Shown: positions 23,343 through 32,939, counted from the stretch's first letter. The stretch: DNA of 64,000 bases from Propioniciclava soli (GCF_014858005.1 NZ_JACYOT010000019.1:1-64000), one strand, 5' to 3'. The notes: a model not told the origin generated them from the sequence alone. Translations and numbers: made by a program.

Positions 23343-25172
23343 TCAGAGCGGATCGCCGCGGCCGTCCAGGGCGTCGCCGGCGCGGATGAGGGCCAGGTGA
23401 CTGAAGGCCTGGGGGAAGTTCCCCGCGAGGCGTCCGCCCTCCTCGTCGTACTCCTCGGCGAGCAGCCCGAGATCGTTGGCCACGCCGAGCACGCGATCCA
23501 TGATGGCCTTGGCGTCCTCCCGGCGCCCGGAGCAGGCGTACTGCTCGACCAGCCAGAGCGTGCACATGATGAACGCGTACTCGTCCCCCTCCAGGCCGTC
23601 GAGGCCCGCGCCGGTGCGATACCGGTGCACGAATCCCGCATCGGAGGCCAGATCGGACTCGATGCGCGCCACGGTGCCGAGCATGGCCGGGTCGTCGTAG
23701 GCGACGAAGCCGGCGTGCGGCAGCTGCAGCAGTGAGGCGTCCACCTCGTTGTTCTCATACGTCTGGGTGAAGGAGTTGAGCTCGCGGTCGAAGCCCCGCT
23801 CCCAGATCTCGTCGTGCAGGGCGGCGCGGCGCTCGCGCCACAGGTCGACGTCGCCCGGCAAGTCGTACTCCTCGACGGCCTCGATGGCGCAGTTGAGCGC
23901 CGCCCACATCATCACGCGGCCGTGGGTGAAGTGGTGCAGGTCCCCGCGCATCTCCCAGATGCCGTGGTCCTTACGGTCGAAGTTGTCGAGCAGGAAGGCC
24001 ACGAGGTTCTTCTGCATGGCCCAGCTCGGGTCGGACTCCTTGTCCGCCCGCCGCAGCTTGGCCAGCGCGAGCATGACCTCCCCCACGACGTCGGCCTGGT
24101 ACTGGTCGGCCGCGCCGTTGCCGATGCGCACGGGGCGGGAGTTCTCATACCCCGAGAGATGGTCCAACTCCTCCTCCGGCAGGTGCCGCTCACCGCTGAG
24201 GCCGTACATGATGCGGACGTCCTCGGCGTCCCCCGCGATGGCCCGGATGAGCCACTGGCGCCACAGCTCGGCGCTGTCCGTCTCCCCGTGGTCGAGCAGC
24301 GCCTCGATGGTGAAGGCGGCGTCGCGCAGCCACGTGAAGCGGTAGTCCCAGTTCCGCTCCCCGCCGAAGTGCTCCGGCAGGGACGCCGTGGGCGCGGCCA
24401 CCAGCCCGCCCGTCCGCGAGTGGGTCAGACCACGCAGCACCACCAGCGAGCGGGCCACGGCCTCGGCGTAGGGGTGGTCGTCGTCGTGGGCCGTGGCCTC
24501 ACGGATCCAGCCCTCCCAGAACTCGACGGTCTCGGCACGGGCCGCCTCCACCGCCACGGGATCGGGCATGGGGTCGTAGGAGCGCGCCCACGTCAGCGTC
24601 CAGCACGCGGACTCCCCCGCAGCGAGCGCGAACGACCCGGCCAGGTGGCGCATCGGGCCCCCCGCGTCCAGGTCGCCGATGCACGCCTCGTCATCGCTGG
24701 CCTCGAGCAGCGGGCCGTGCAGGTTGAGTGCGTCCTCGCCGGCCACGAACCGCCACACCCGCTCGCCGTTGTGCTCGGTGATGCGGCTCCAGGGCTTGCG
24801 GCGTGCGTAGTCGAACCCCAGCACGAGGTCGTGGCGCACCTCGACCTCACCCTCCAGGCACTCGACGTGGCGCACCAGATCGGCGTGGTCGGACGACGGC
24901 GGCATGAAGTCGGTGACGCGCACCACCCCGCTCTCGCCGCGCCACGTCGTCTCCAACACCAGTGAGTGGCCGACGTAGCGCCGCTGCTCCGGCTCGGCGT
25001 TCGCGACGCAGAGCTGCCAGTGGCCGTCATCGGGGGTCCCGACCAGGGCGGTGAACACCGCCGGGGAGTCGAACCGGGGCAGGCACAGCCAGTCGATGCT
25101 GCCGTGCCGCGAGACCAGGGGCCCCGTGTGCAGGTCGGAAAGCAGGGCATAGTCCTCGATCGGCGCACTCAT
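23343..25172 (-). CDS. Glycoside hydrolase family 15 protein (trehalase/glucoamylase-like)
   Basis: A cytoplasmic alpha-glucosidase of 609 aa with no signal peptide. The N-terminal beta-sandwich domain (IEDYALLSDLHTGPLVSRHGSIDWLC) and the (alpha/alpha)6 catalytic domain with NWDYRFTWLRDAAFT and GNFPQAFSHLALI match the GH15 enzymes of actinobacteria, several of which are trehalases; others cut alpha-1,4-glucan. The ATG at 25172 has only AAAGGG near it, and TAGCAA 6 nt upstream would suit a leaderless start. It is divergent from the ABC importer operon, 155 bp away. Confidence 0.88.
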   Translation of the reverse strand: MSAPIEDYALLSDLHTGPLVSRHGSIDWLCLPRFDSPAVFTALVGTPDDGHWQLCVANAEPEQRRYVGHSLVLETTWRGESGVVRVTDFMPPSSDHADLVRHVECLEGEVEVRHDLVLGFDYARRKPWSRITEHNGERVWRFVAGEDALNLHGPLLEASDDEACIGDLDAGGPMRHLAGSFALAAGESACWTLTWARSYDPMPDPVAVEAARAETVEFWEGWIREATAHDDDHPYAEAVARSLVVLRGLTHSRTGGLVAAPTASLPEHFGGERNWDYRFTWLRDAAFTIEALLDHGETDSAELWRQWLIRAIAGDAEDVRIMYGLSGERHLPEEELDHLSGYENSRPVRIGNGAADQYQADVVGEVMLALAKLRRADKESDPSWAMQKNLVAFLLDNFDRKDHGIWEMRGDLHHFTHGRVMMWAALNCAIEAVEEYDLPGDVDLWRERRAALHDEIWERGFDRELNSFTQTYENNEVDASLLQLPHAGFVAYDDPAMLGTVARIESDLASDAGFVHRYRTGAGLDGLEGDEYAFIMCTLWLVEQYACSGRREDAKAIMDRVLGVANDLGLLAEEYDEEGGRLAGNFPQAFSHLALIRAGDALDGRGDPL

Positions 25173-25279
25173 GGCCCTTTGCTATCACATCGACCCAAGG
25201 CGGCGGCTGCGGTCGCCACACGAAGGTCACGGTTTGGCAACGCACCCTTCCTTCGGGTGAAGCAGCCCTACTACGGTGA

Positions 25280-25307
25280 CTAAACCTTTAGCTGGCTAAA
25301 CCTTTAG
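25280..25307 (+). promoter_or_regulatory. Two tandem LacI-type operators
   Basis: CTAAACCTTTAG occurs twice, at 25280-25291 and 25296-25307. Each is an inverted repeat, CTAAA-CC-TTTAG, of LacI-family type, and the AT content stands out from the surroundings. They end 20 bp before the ATG of the first ABC permease, where a bound regulator would block transcription or initiation. The LacI-family gene at 34173 in the same operon is the natural ligand. Confidence 0.75.
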
Positions 25308-25327
25308 TCCGCCGGGAGAGGAGAGCC

Positions 25328-26443
25328 ATGACGGCGAACAACCCCTCGGCATCCGGCCCCGCCTCGACGTCGAGGCTCGCCCCGGAGCCACGGGCCAACG
25401 TGCCCGAGACCCCGCTCGCCCAGATGCCCGAACCGCGCCGCAGCCGGGGCGGCCGCTTCCTTGCCAAGCGTGCAGGGTTCTACCTGCTCACGGCATGGGT
25501 GGCTCTCACCATCAACTTCTTCGTGCCGCGCGCCATGCCGGGCGACCCCGCCCAGACGCTGGCGCTCCAGATCACCCGCCAGACCGGCACCACGCTCAGC
25601 CCCGAGGTGCTGCAGTCGATCCGCAACCTGTACGGCGACCCGAACCAGAACCTGTTCGAGCAGTACTGGAACTACCTCGGCAGCATCTTCACCCTCGACT
25701 TCGGCCTCTCGGTCTCCCGCTATCCGGTCCCCGTGCTCGAGCTGATCCTGGGTGCGTTGCCGTGGACGCTGTTCCTCGTGGGCGTCTCGACCCTCGTCGC
25801 CTGGCTGGTGGGCACCTCGCTCGGCATCATCGTCGGCCACCGGCCCGGGTCGCGGCTGGACCTGTGGCTCACACCGATCTCCCAGTTCTTCTCGTCCATG
25901 CCGTCGTTCTGGGTGGCGCTGCTGACGCTGTGGGTCTTCTCCCTCACGCTCGGGCTGTTCCCCTCCTCCGGCGGGTACAGCCCCAACGTGCCGTTCCAGA
26001 TCAACAACGTCTGGTTCCTGCTGTCGGTCTTCCGCTACGCCACCCTGCCCATCCTCACCGGGGTGTTCGTGGGCTTCTCGGGGTGGCTGTTCGCGATGCG
26101 CAACATGATGGTCACGACGATCAGCGAAGACTTCGTCACGCTCGCCCGGGCCAAGGGCATCAGCGAGCGACGCGTCATCTTCCGCTACGCCGCACGCAAC
26201 GCGATGCTGCCGAACATCACCGGCCTGGCCTCCTCGATCGGCGGCATCATCGGCGGCGTCGTCCTCACCGAGATCGTGTTCACCTACCCGGACATGGGGT
26301 ACCTGCTGTTCCAGGCGATCACCACCAAGGACTACCCGCTGATGCAGGCCATCTTCCTCATGATCGTGCTCGCCGTGCTGGTGGCGAACTTCATCGCCGA
26401 CTCGCTGTACGTGCTGCTGGATCCGCGGACGAGGGAGGTCTGA
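25328..26443 (+). CDS. Dpp/Opp-type ABC transporter permease 1 (DppB-like)
   Basis: First of two inner-membrane channel subunits of a family-5 importer, 371 aa. After a 45-residue Pro/Arg-rich cytoplasmic tail, longer than usual, come about six transmembrane helices; the EAA-type loop that meets the ATPase is LARAKGISERRVIFRYAARNAMLPN (near residues 275-300). GAGAGG precedes the ATG at 25328. The operator pair lies just upstream, so this gene opens the regulated operon. Confidence 0.92.
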   Translation: MTANNPSASGPASTSRLAPEPRANVPETPLAQMPEPRRSRGGRFLAKRAGFYLLTAWVALTINFFVPRAMPGDPAQTLALQITRQTGTTLSPEVLQSIRNLYGDPNQNLFEQYWNYLGSIFTLDFGLSVSRYPVPVLELILGALPWTLFLVGVSTLVAWLVGTSLGIIVGHRPGSRLDLWLTPISQFFSSMPSFWVALLTLWVFSLTLGLFPSSGGYSPNVPFQINNVWFLLSVFRYATLPILTGVFVGFSGWLFAMRNMMVTTISEDFVTLARAKGISERRVIFRYAARNAMLPNITGLASSIGGIIGGVVLTEIVFTYPDMGYLLFQAITTKDYPLMQAIFLMIVLAVLVANFIADSLYVLLDPRTREV

Positions 26444-26446
26444 GCC

Positions 26447-27352
26447 ATGGACCGGCTCCTGCGCAACCCCAAGGTCGTCATTGGCCTCGCCATCCTCGCC
26501 TTCTTCGTCCTCGTGGCGATCTTCGGGCCCTGGCTCATCTCGGCCCTGGGGCTCAACCCCCGGGCGGTGGACGACGGGGCGATCGCCACTCCCCCGTCCG
26601 CCGACCACTGGCTGGGCACGAACAACACCGGGCAGGACCTGTTCGCCCAACTGGTCGTGGGGGCTCGCGGCTCGGTGGTCGTCGGCGCCCTGGCCGGCAC
26701 CATCGCCACGGTCATGGCGGTGGCGGTGGGCACCACGTCCGGGTACCTCGGCGGCACGGCCGACCGCACCATCAACGCGATCGTGAACGTCCTGATGACC
26801 CTGCCGGGTTTCGCCCTGCTCTTCATCATCGCGGGCTACGTCCAGAACGCCGGGTACATCCTGATCGCCCTGGTCATCGGCCTGCTGGGGTGGCCGGGCG
26901 GCGCCCGCTCCATCCGGGCCCAGACGCTGAGCCTCCGCAACCGGGACTTCACGTCGGCCCTGCGCACCACCGGGGAGTCGACGTGGCGCATCATCCTCGT
27001 CGAGGTGATTCCGCACCTGGGCGGCGTCATCTCCGCGATGTTCCTGTCCGCCCTCGTGGGCGGCATCTTCGCCGAGTCGTCCCTGGCGTTCCTCGGCCTG
27101 GGTGACACCTCGGGCATCACGTGGGGCACGATGATCGCCCAGGCCCAGTCCTCCGGCGCCATCCTGCGGGGCCAGTGGTGGTACTTCCTGCCGCCCGGCC
27201 TGTGCATCGCGATCATCGGCTTCGCCACCGCGCTCATCAACTTCGGCCTGGACGAGATCACCAACCCGAAGCTCAACTCGAGCCTCGCGGCCAGGACCCG
27301 CCGCTTCAACGCGGATCTGGCCAGGGCCAACGGACGAAAGGTCACAGCATGA
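26447..27352 (+). CDS. Dpp/Opp-type ABC transporter permease 2 (DppC-like)
   Basis: The second channel subunit, 301 aa, with a first helix at residues 8-30, the periplasmic LGTNNTGQDLFAQLVVGARGS segment typical of DppC/OppC, and four to five more helices. The ATPase-contact loop lies around IRAQTLSLRNRDFTSALRTTG. It starts 3 bp after permease 1 and overlaps the next ATPase gene by 4 bp. Confidence 0.92.
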   Translation: MDRLLRNPKVVIGLAILAFFVLVAIFGPWLISALGLNPRAVDDGAIATPPSADHWLGTNNTGQDLFAQLVVGARGSVVVGALAGTIATVMAVAVGTTSGYLGGTADRTINAIVNVLMTLPGFALLFIIAGYVQNAGYILIALVIGLLGWPGGARSIRAQTLSLRNRDFTSALRTTGESTWRIILVEVIPHLGGVISAMFLSALVGGIFAESSLAFLGLGDTSGITWGTMIAQAQSSGAILRGQWWYFLPPGLCIAIIGFATALINFGLDEITNPKLNSSLAARTRRFNADLARANGRKVTA

Positions 27353-28386
27353 CGCGCCTGCTGGAGGTCAGCGACCTCGACGTGGTGTACCTCGGACTCA
27401 CCGACGAGGGCAACGTCCGTGCCTGCGCGGACATCAACTTCACGCTGGAGCGCGGGGAGATCCTCGGCATTGCCGGGGAGTCCGCCTCGGGCAAGTCGAC
27501 GCTGCTGACGGCGGTGACCCGGCTGCAGCAGGCACCTGCGGTGACGCCCAAGGGCAGCGTACGCTTCTACGACGCGGGCGACAGCGAGGGGGTCGACCTC
27601 ATCGCGGCCGACGAGAAGGCGCTGCGACGCTACCGCTGGTCGGACATCTCCATCGTCATGCAGTCCGCCATGGCCTGCCTCAACCCGGTCACCCGCCTGG
27701 AGGCCCAGTTCGCGGACGCCCTCAGGGCGCACGACCGCAGCCTGAACCGGGCCCAGATCAGGCAGCGGACCGCCGACCTGCTCGCCATGGTGGGCATCGC
27801 GCCGCAGGCGATGGGCAAGTTCGCCCACGAGCTGTCCGGCGGCATGCGGCAGCGCGCACTGATCGCGTTGGCGCTGGCCTGCGACCCCGACCTCATCGTG
27901 ATGGACGAGCCGACCACCGCCGTCGACGTCGTCATGCAGCGTCAGATCCTCAACCAGATCCTGCGCCTGCAGCACGAGCTCGGCTTCGCCGTCCTGTTCG
28001 TCACCCACGACCTGTCGTTGCTGCTCGAAATGGCCGACCGGATCGCCATCATGTACGGCGGCCGCATCGTGGAGATCGGGCAGGCACGTCAGATCGCCGA
28101 CGACCCGCAACACCCCTACACCCGCGGGCTGCGCAACGCGTTCCCCTCGCTGACCGAACCCCGTCGGGAGCGCCACGGCATCCCCCGCTCGCCGCCCGAC
28201 CTGCGCAAGCTGCCCGCCGGGTGCGCCTTCGAACCCCGCTGCGACGAGTCGGTCGCCGCCTGCGCCGCGGTGCGGCCCGAGCTGCTCGACATCGGCCCCT
28301 GCCTCGCTGCGTGCCACGTCCGCGCGGCCGAGCGCGGCGTCGCCCCCCTGCCCACCGCCCGACCGGCCACGGAGGTGATCGCATGA
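27349..28386 (+). CDS. ABC transporter ATPase 1 (DppD/OppD-like)
   Basis: One of two ATPases that power the importer, 345 aa. Walker A is GESASGKST (43-51), the signature LSGGMRQ and Walker B LIVMDEP. The C-terminal oligopeptide-transporter extension carries cysteines (CAFEPRC...CAAC) that in this family can hold an iron-sulfur cluster. The ATG overlaps the permease 2 stop; GAAAGGTC provides the ribosome binding site. Confidence 0.93.
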   Translation: MTRLLEVSDLDVVYLGLTDEGNVRACADINFTLERGEILGIAGESASGKSTLLTAVTRLQQAPAVTPKGSVRFYDAGDSEGVDLIAADEKALRRYRWSDISIVMQSAMACLNPVTRLEAQFADALRAHDRSLNRAQIRQRTADLLAMVGIAPQAMGKFAHELSGGMRQRALIALALACDPDLIVMDEPTTAVDVVMQRQILNQILRLQHELGFAVLFVTHDLSLLLEMADRIAIMYGGRIVEIGQARQIADDPQHPYTRGLRNAFPSLTEPRRERHGIPRSPPDLRKLPAGCAFEPRCDESVAACAAVRPELLDIGPCLAACHVRAAERGVAPLPTARPATEVIA

Positions 28387-29414
28387 CCCGGACCACCGGC
28401 TCCGGCCCCGTGTTGAGCGCCGACCAGCTGAGCATCATCTTCGACGGCAAGGACGCCGCCGGCCACGCCGTCGAGGTGCGCGCCTGCAACAAGGTGAGCC
28501 TCGACCTGCACGCCGGCGAGATCGTGGCGCTGGTCGGCGAATCGGGCTCGGGCAAGACGACCCTCGCCCGCGCGTTCGCCCGCATCTTCGCCCCCGACGA
28601 GGGCGAGATCCGCTTCCACGGTGAGCGCATCACCGGGCGGCCGAAGCGTTCCTTCTACCGCCACGTCCAGTTGGTCTACCAAGATCCCTTCGCATCGCTG
28701 AACTCGCTGAAGACCATCCGGCACATCCTGGGCCGGACGATCCGCATCCACAAGCCCGAACTGACACGGTCCGAGGTCACCGCCCAGATCCTGCAACTGC
28801 TGGAGATGGTGGCGCTGACCCCCGCGGAGGACTACATCGACCGCTTCCCCAGCTCCCTGTCGGGCGGCCAGCGTCAGCGCATCTCGATCGCCCGCGCGCT
28901 GGCGGTGGAGCCGGACGTGATCCTGGCCGACGAGCCCACGTCGATGCTGGACGTCAGCATCCGACTCGACGTCCTCAACCTGTTGGACGCCATCCGGCGC
29001 GAGCGGGGCGTCACGATCCTGTACATCACCCACGACATCGCGAGCGCCCGCTACGTGTCGGACCGCATGTGCGTCATGTACTCCGGCGAGCTGGTCGAGA
29101 GCGGGCCGACCGAGGAGGTCGTCTCGAACCCCCGGCACCCCTACACCCAGCTGCTGCTGGCCTCGGCGCCGGACCCCTCCCGCACGAAGCCGGCCGAGCC
29201 CGGCGACACCCCCGACGTCGACGAACCCGCCGACCCCTCGCAGGCCATCTCCGGATGCCGCTTCAACCCGCGCTGCCCGGCGGTCATGGACCGCTGCACG
29301 GCGGAGAAGCCCCCCTTGTTCACCGTCGGCGAGCAGCAGGTGAAGTGCTGGCTCTACGACGGGGTGGAAGCACCCACCAGAGCCCGCTCGACCGATGAGG
29401 AGCACCGACCATGA
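28383..29414 (+). CDS. ABC transporter ATPase 2 (DppF/OppF-like)
   Basis: The partner ATPase, 343 aa: Walker A GESGSGKTT (52-60), signature LSGGQRQ, Walker B VILADEP, and the C-terminal HPYTQLLLAS stretch with Cys-rich CRFNPRCPAVMDRC typical of OppF/DppF. It overlaps its neighbours by 4 bp on both sides. Having two different ATPases is normal for family-5 importers. Confidence 0.93.
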   Translation: MTRTTGSGPVLSADQLSIIFDGKDAAGHAVEVRACNKVSLDLHAGEIVALVGESGSGKTTLARAFARIFAPDEGEIRFHGERITGRPKRSFYRHVQLVYQDPFASLNSLKTIRHILGRTIRIHKPELTRSEVTAQILQLLEMVALTPAEDYIDRFPSSLSGGQRQRISIARALAVEPDVILADEPTSMLDVSIRLDVLNLLDAIRRERGVTILYITHDIASARYVSDRMCVMYSGELVESGPTEEVVSNPRHPYTQLLLASAPDPSRTKPAEPGDTPDVDEPADPSQAISGCRFNPRCPAVMDRCTAEKPPLFTVGEQQVKCWLYDGVEAPTRARSTDEEHRP

Positions 29415-31057
29415 AGAAAGTGATCGCGGGAGCCATGGCGGCCTCCCTCTGTCTGGCCCTCGGGGCCTGTTCCACCGAGGGCGGCCCCGGCAGCTCTCCG
29501 GAAGGAGACGCACCCCGGGTGCTGAACCAGGTGGGCTGGGGAGGCACCACCTGGAACCAGAACTTCAACCTGTTCTCGCCCACCGGCGTCAGCGTCACCC
29601 CGGGGACGGCCTACATCTACGAGCCGCTCATCCGCGTCAACCGGATCGCCGCCGGCGAGATGATGCCCTACCTGGCCGAGTCGTGGGAGTTCAACGACGC
29701 CGGGACGGAACTGACGTTCACCCTGCGCGACGACGTCACCTGGTCCGACGGTGAGCCGTTCACCTCGGCCGACGTGAAGTTCACGTGGGATCTGGTCCTC
29801 TCCGGCGAGACCCCCGCGTCCTACCCGTTCACCTCGGTCGAGACCCCCGACGAGCACACCGTCGTCGTGACGTACGAGGAGCAGTCCTTCCAGGACCTGG
29901 TGGGCTTCTCCACGCGACGCATCGTGCCAGCCCACGTGTGGGAGAACCAGGACGTCCGCACCTGGACCAACCCCGAGCCGGTCGGTACCGGGCCCGCGAC
30001 GGTCTCGCAGTTCAGCCCCCAGCAGATCACGTTCGACATCCGTGACGACTGGTGGGGTGGCGAGTCGAAGGGTCTCGACCAGCTGAACATGCACGCCATC
30101 ACCGGCGACGCGACGAAGTCGCAGATCATCTCCGGGCAGGTCGACTACGGCACGTTCGGCTGGGCCAACGCCCAGCAGGAGTTCGTGGACCTCGCCCCCG
30201 AGACCAACTTCTACGGCTTCTACCCCGTCGGCACCGCCGACGGCCTCATCTTCAACGTCGAGCAGGCCCCCTACAACGACGTCCACGTCCGCCGGGCGCT
30301 CCGCGCGGCGGTGGATCTGGAGACCGCGGCAGAGATCGTGGCCGTCGGCTACGGCGTCCCGAGCGAGGCGGCGCTCGACCCGGTCGTGTACGCCGACCAG
30401 CTCGCACCCAACTCCGAGCACCGCTACGACCCGGAGTATGCCCAAAGCGAGCTCCAGGCCGGCGGCTGGACCGTGTCCGACGGGCAGCTCGTGGGCCCGG
30501 ACGGCCAGAGCCACAGCCTGCGCTACGACGTGTACCAGCCCTATGACGAGTGGGTCCGCACCGGCACCATCCTCGCCGACCAGTGGCAGCGCAACCTCGG
30601 GCTCGAGGTGGCCGTGAACCAGATGGCCGACGCACCGTTCTCCGAGGCGTCCACCACCGGCAACTTCGGGATGCTCTCGTCCAGCCCGACCGGTGGGTCG
30701 ACGCCCTACCAGGTGTTCAACTCCCTCGGCGAGGAGACCTACGTCCCCCTCGGCGAGCAGGCAATCAACAACTACGGGCGCTGGCAGAACGAGGAGTACA
30801 ACGCCATCGTCACCGAACTGGCCGGCATCGCCCCCGGGTCCGACGACGCCCGCGCCCGCGAGCTGTCCATCCGCGCCCAGGAGATCCTGATCGACGAGGC
30901 GCCGTTCATCGCGACGGCCACCGCCGGCTGGAAGGCCGTCATCAACGGCCAGCACTGGACGAACTTCCCGGTGCCGGGTGAGGACGACTACGCGCCGAAC
31001 CCGACGCTGCCCGCCGACGCCGCCCTCACCATCATGAACATCGAGTACCGCGAGTGA
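29411..31057 (+). CDS. Substrate-binding lipoprotein, family 5 (SBP_bac_5)
   Basis: The extracellular ligand-binding subunit of the importer, 548 aa. Residues 1-19 are a signal peptide, and LGAC puts the lipidated cysteine at 20. The body has the family-5 hallmarks: MMPYLAESWEFNDAGTELTFTLRDDVTWSDGEPFTSADVKFTWD, given here only as the region 75-118, and the ADGLIFNVEQAPYNDVHVRR region near 276-295. Family-5 proteins bind peptides, nickel or oligosaccharides; the enzymes downstream argue for a glycan. A hairpin at 31077-31104 follows. Confidence 0.9.
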   Translation: MKKVIAGAMAASLCLALGACSTEGGPGSSPEGDAPRVLNQVGWGGTTWNQNFNLFSPTGVSVTPGTAYIYEPLIRVNRIAAGEMMPYLAESWEFNDAGTELTFTLRDDVTWSDGEPFTSADVKFTWDLVLSGETPASYPFTSVETPDEHTVVVTYEEQSFQDLVGFSTRRIVPAHVWENQDVRTWTNPEPVGTGPATVSQFSPQQITFDIRDDWWGGESKGLDQLNMHAITGDATKSQIISGQVDYGTFGWANAQQEFVDLAPETNFYGFYPVGTADGLIFNVEQAPYNDVHVRRALRAAVDLETAAEIVAVGYGVPSEAALDPVVYADQLAPNSEHRYDPEYAQSELQAGGWTVSDGQLVGPDGQSHSLRYDVYQPYDEWVRTGTILADQWQRNLGLEVAVNQMADAPFSEASTTGNFGMLSSSPTGGSTPYQVFNSLGEETYVPLGEQAINNYGRWQNEEYNAIVTELAGIAPGSDDARARELSIRAQEILIDEAPFIATATAGWKAVINGQHWTNFPVPGEDDYAPNPTLPADAALTIMNIEYRE

Positions 31058-31076
31058 CGAGGTTCTGATCCCTTCC

Positions 31077-31104
31077 GGTGGGGCGCCCTGCGGGGTGCCC
31101 CACC
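31077..31104 (+). terminator. Intra-operon hairpin after the binding protein
   Basis: GGTGGGGCGCCC, a 3-nt TGC loop, then GGGGTGCCCCACC form a strong stem between the binding-protein gene and GH35, with no T-tract. As in many ABC operons it may stabilise the upstream mRNA or reduce read-through, giving more transporter than enzyme. Confidence 0.65.
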
Positions 31105-31127
31105 GGCCCATCCGGCCCAGGAGAGAC

Positions 31128-32939
31128 ATGTTCACGGTGACCGACCACGGGTTCGAGCGCGACGGTGCGGCCCACCGCATCGTTTCCGGTGCCCTGCACT
31201 ACTTCCGCGTCCACCCGGCGCTGTGGGCCGATCGGCTGCGGCGCCTGCGCACGCTGGGCGCCAACACGGTCGAGACGTGTGTAGCCTGGAACTTCCACGC
31301 GCCCGCCCCGGGCCGCACCGAGTTCGACGGCCCGCGTGATCTCGGCGCCTTCCTGGACGCCGCCGCGGCCGCCGACCTGGACGTGATCGTCCGCCCCGGC
31401 CCCTACATCTGCGCCGAGTGGGAGGGTGGTGGCCTGCCGGGCTGGCTCCTCGCCGACCCGCGCCTGCGCCTGCGCTGCTCCGACCCTGCCTACCTCGCCG
31501 CCGTCGACGCGTGGTTCGACGTCCTGATCCCAATTGTCGCGGCGCGGCAGTACCCCGAGGGCGGCCGCGTGGTCGCCGTCCAGGTCGAGAACGAGTACGG
31601 CAGCTACGGCGACGACCGCGCCCACCTCGAGCACCTGCGCGACGGCCTCCTGCGGCGCGGCATCCACGTCCCGCTCATGACGAGCGACGGCCCGACGCTG
31701 CAGTACCTGCTCGGCGGCACCGTGGCGGGTGCCACGCCCACCATCAATTTCGGATCCCGGGCGGTTGAGTACCTGGCTGCCTTCCGCGCGGAGTACCCCG
31801 ACACGCCGGCTCTGTGCATGGAGTTCTGGAACGGGTGGTTCGACCACTGGGGCGAGCCGCACCACACCCGCCCGGCTGCCGATGCCGCGGCCGAGCTGGC
31901 CGCCATGCTCGATCACGGCATGGACGTGAACCTCTACATGGCCCACGGCGGCACCAACAGCGGGCTGTGGAACGGCTGCAACCATGACGGCGTGCTCCAA
32001 CCCACGGTGACCAGCTACGACTACGACGCCGCCATCGCCGAGGACGGCACGCTGACCGCCAAGTTCCACGCCTTCCGCGAGGTCATCGCCCGCCACCTTC
32101 CGATTCCCGAGATCCCGGACGACCTGATGGCCGAACCGGCGCCCGCCCCTGCCACCGAGTTGAGCGAGGTCGCACGCGGCACGCTGACGTTCGACGACCT
32201 CGTCTCATTGGCGCGCGCCACGCTCGGTGCCGTGCCCGGCCTACGCCTGCCCGAGGGCCCCTCGCCCTTCCCGCCGTCGTTCGAGGACCTTGGTCTGGAG
32301 CGCGGCCTGTTGCTGCTCCGCGCCCGCGTCGACCACCCCGGTGGCAGCGTCCCTCTGCGCCTGTACGGCCTGCGGGACCGTGCGCACGTCTTCGTCGACG
32401 GACGGCTGGTCGGCATTGCCGAGCGGGACGAGGGCACCCCGGATGCGCTCGACATCACGGCGGAGCGCGGCGAGCTGGTGCTGGACCTGGTCGTCGAATC
32501 GCTGGGCCGGATCAACTTCGGCCCGCTCCTCGGGGAGCGCAAGGGGGTGCTGCGCGGCGCCTGGTTCGGGACGCGGTTCGTCATGGGTTGGGAGGCGTGG
32601 CCGCTGGCGCTGGACCGCATCGGCACCAGCGTCGCCGCCCTGGCGATCCGTGAGCAGGACGCCGACGGGCTCGCCGTGGCCCGCTATGCGCTGGACACCA
32701 CGGCCGGGCGCGACGTCTTCCTCGACCTCCGGGCCCACACGCGCGGGTTCGCGTGGGTCGGCGACGAACTCGTGGGCCGCTACTGGCGACGGGGCCCCCA
32801 GCAGACGCTGTACGTGCCGGCCCCGCTCGTGACGCAGGACATTGAGGTCACGCTGCTCGCCACCGACGGCCCCGGTGGCGGGCTCCGCACCGCCCCCGGC
32901 CCCATCCTCGACGAACTCCTCGACAAGGAGACCCCATGA
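31128..32939 (+). CDS. Glycoside hydrolase family 35 beta-galactosidase
   Basis: A beta-galactosidase of 603 aa, close to the usual GH35 length. The first 330 residues form the TIM barrel: GPYICAEWEGGGLPGWLL (91-108), acid/base Glu156 in VENEYGSYG, and nucleophile Glu232 in CMEFWNGWFDHWG. The C-terminal 250 residues hold the beta-sandwich jelly-roll domains. No signal peptide is present, so it works in the cytoplasm on imported sugar. AGGAGAGA precedes the ATG at 31128. It overlaps the Gfo/Idh gene by 4 bp. GH35 enzymes act on beta-1,3- or beta-1,4-linked terminal galactose. Confidence 0.9.
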   Translation: MFTVTDHGFERDGAAHRIVSGALHYFRVHPALWADRLRRLRTLGANTVETCVAWNFHAPAPGRTEFDGPRDLGAFLDAAAAADLDVIVRPGPYICAEWEGGGLPGWLLADPRLRLRCSDPAYLAAVDAWFDVLIPIVAARQYPEGGRVVAVQVENEYGSYGDDRAHLEHLRDGLLRRGIHVPLMTSDGPTLQYLLGGTVAGATPTINFGSRAVEYLAAFRAEYPDTPALCMEFWNGWFDHWGEPHHTRPAADAAAELAAMLDHGMDVNLYMAHGGTNSGLWNGCNHDGVLQPTVTSYDYDAAIAEDGTLTAKFHAFREVIARHLPIPEIPDDLMAEPAPAPATELSEVARGTLTFDDLVSLARATLGAVPGLRLPEGPSPFPPSFEDLGLERGLLLLRARVDHPGGSVPLRLYGLRDRAHVFVDGRLVGIAERDEGTPDALDITAERGELVLDLVVESLGRINFGPLLGERKGVLRGAWFGTRFVMGWEAWPLALDRIGTSVAALAIREQDADGLAVARYALDTTAGRDVFLDLRAHTRGFAWVGDELVGRYWRRGPQQTLYVPAPLVTQDIEVTLLATDGPGGGLRTAPGPILDELLDKETP

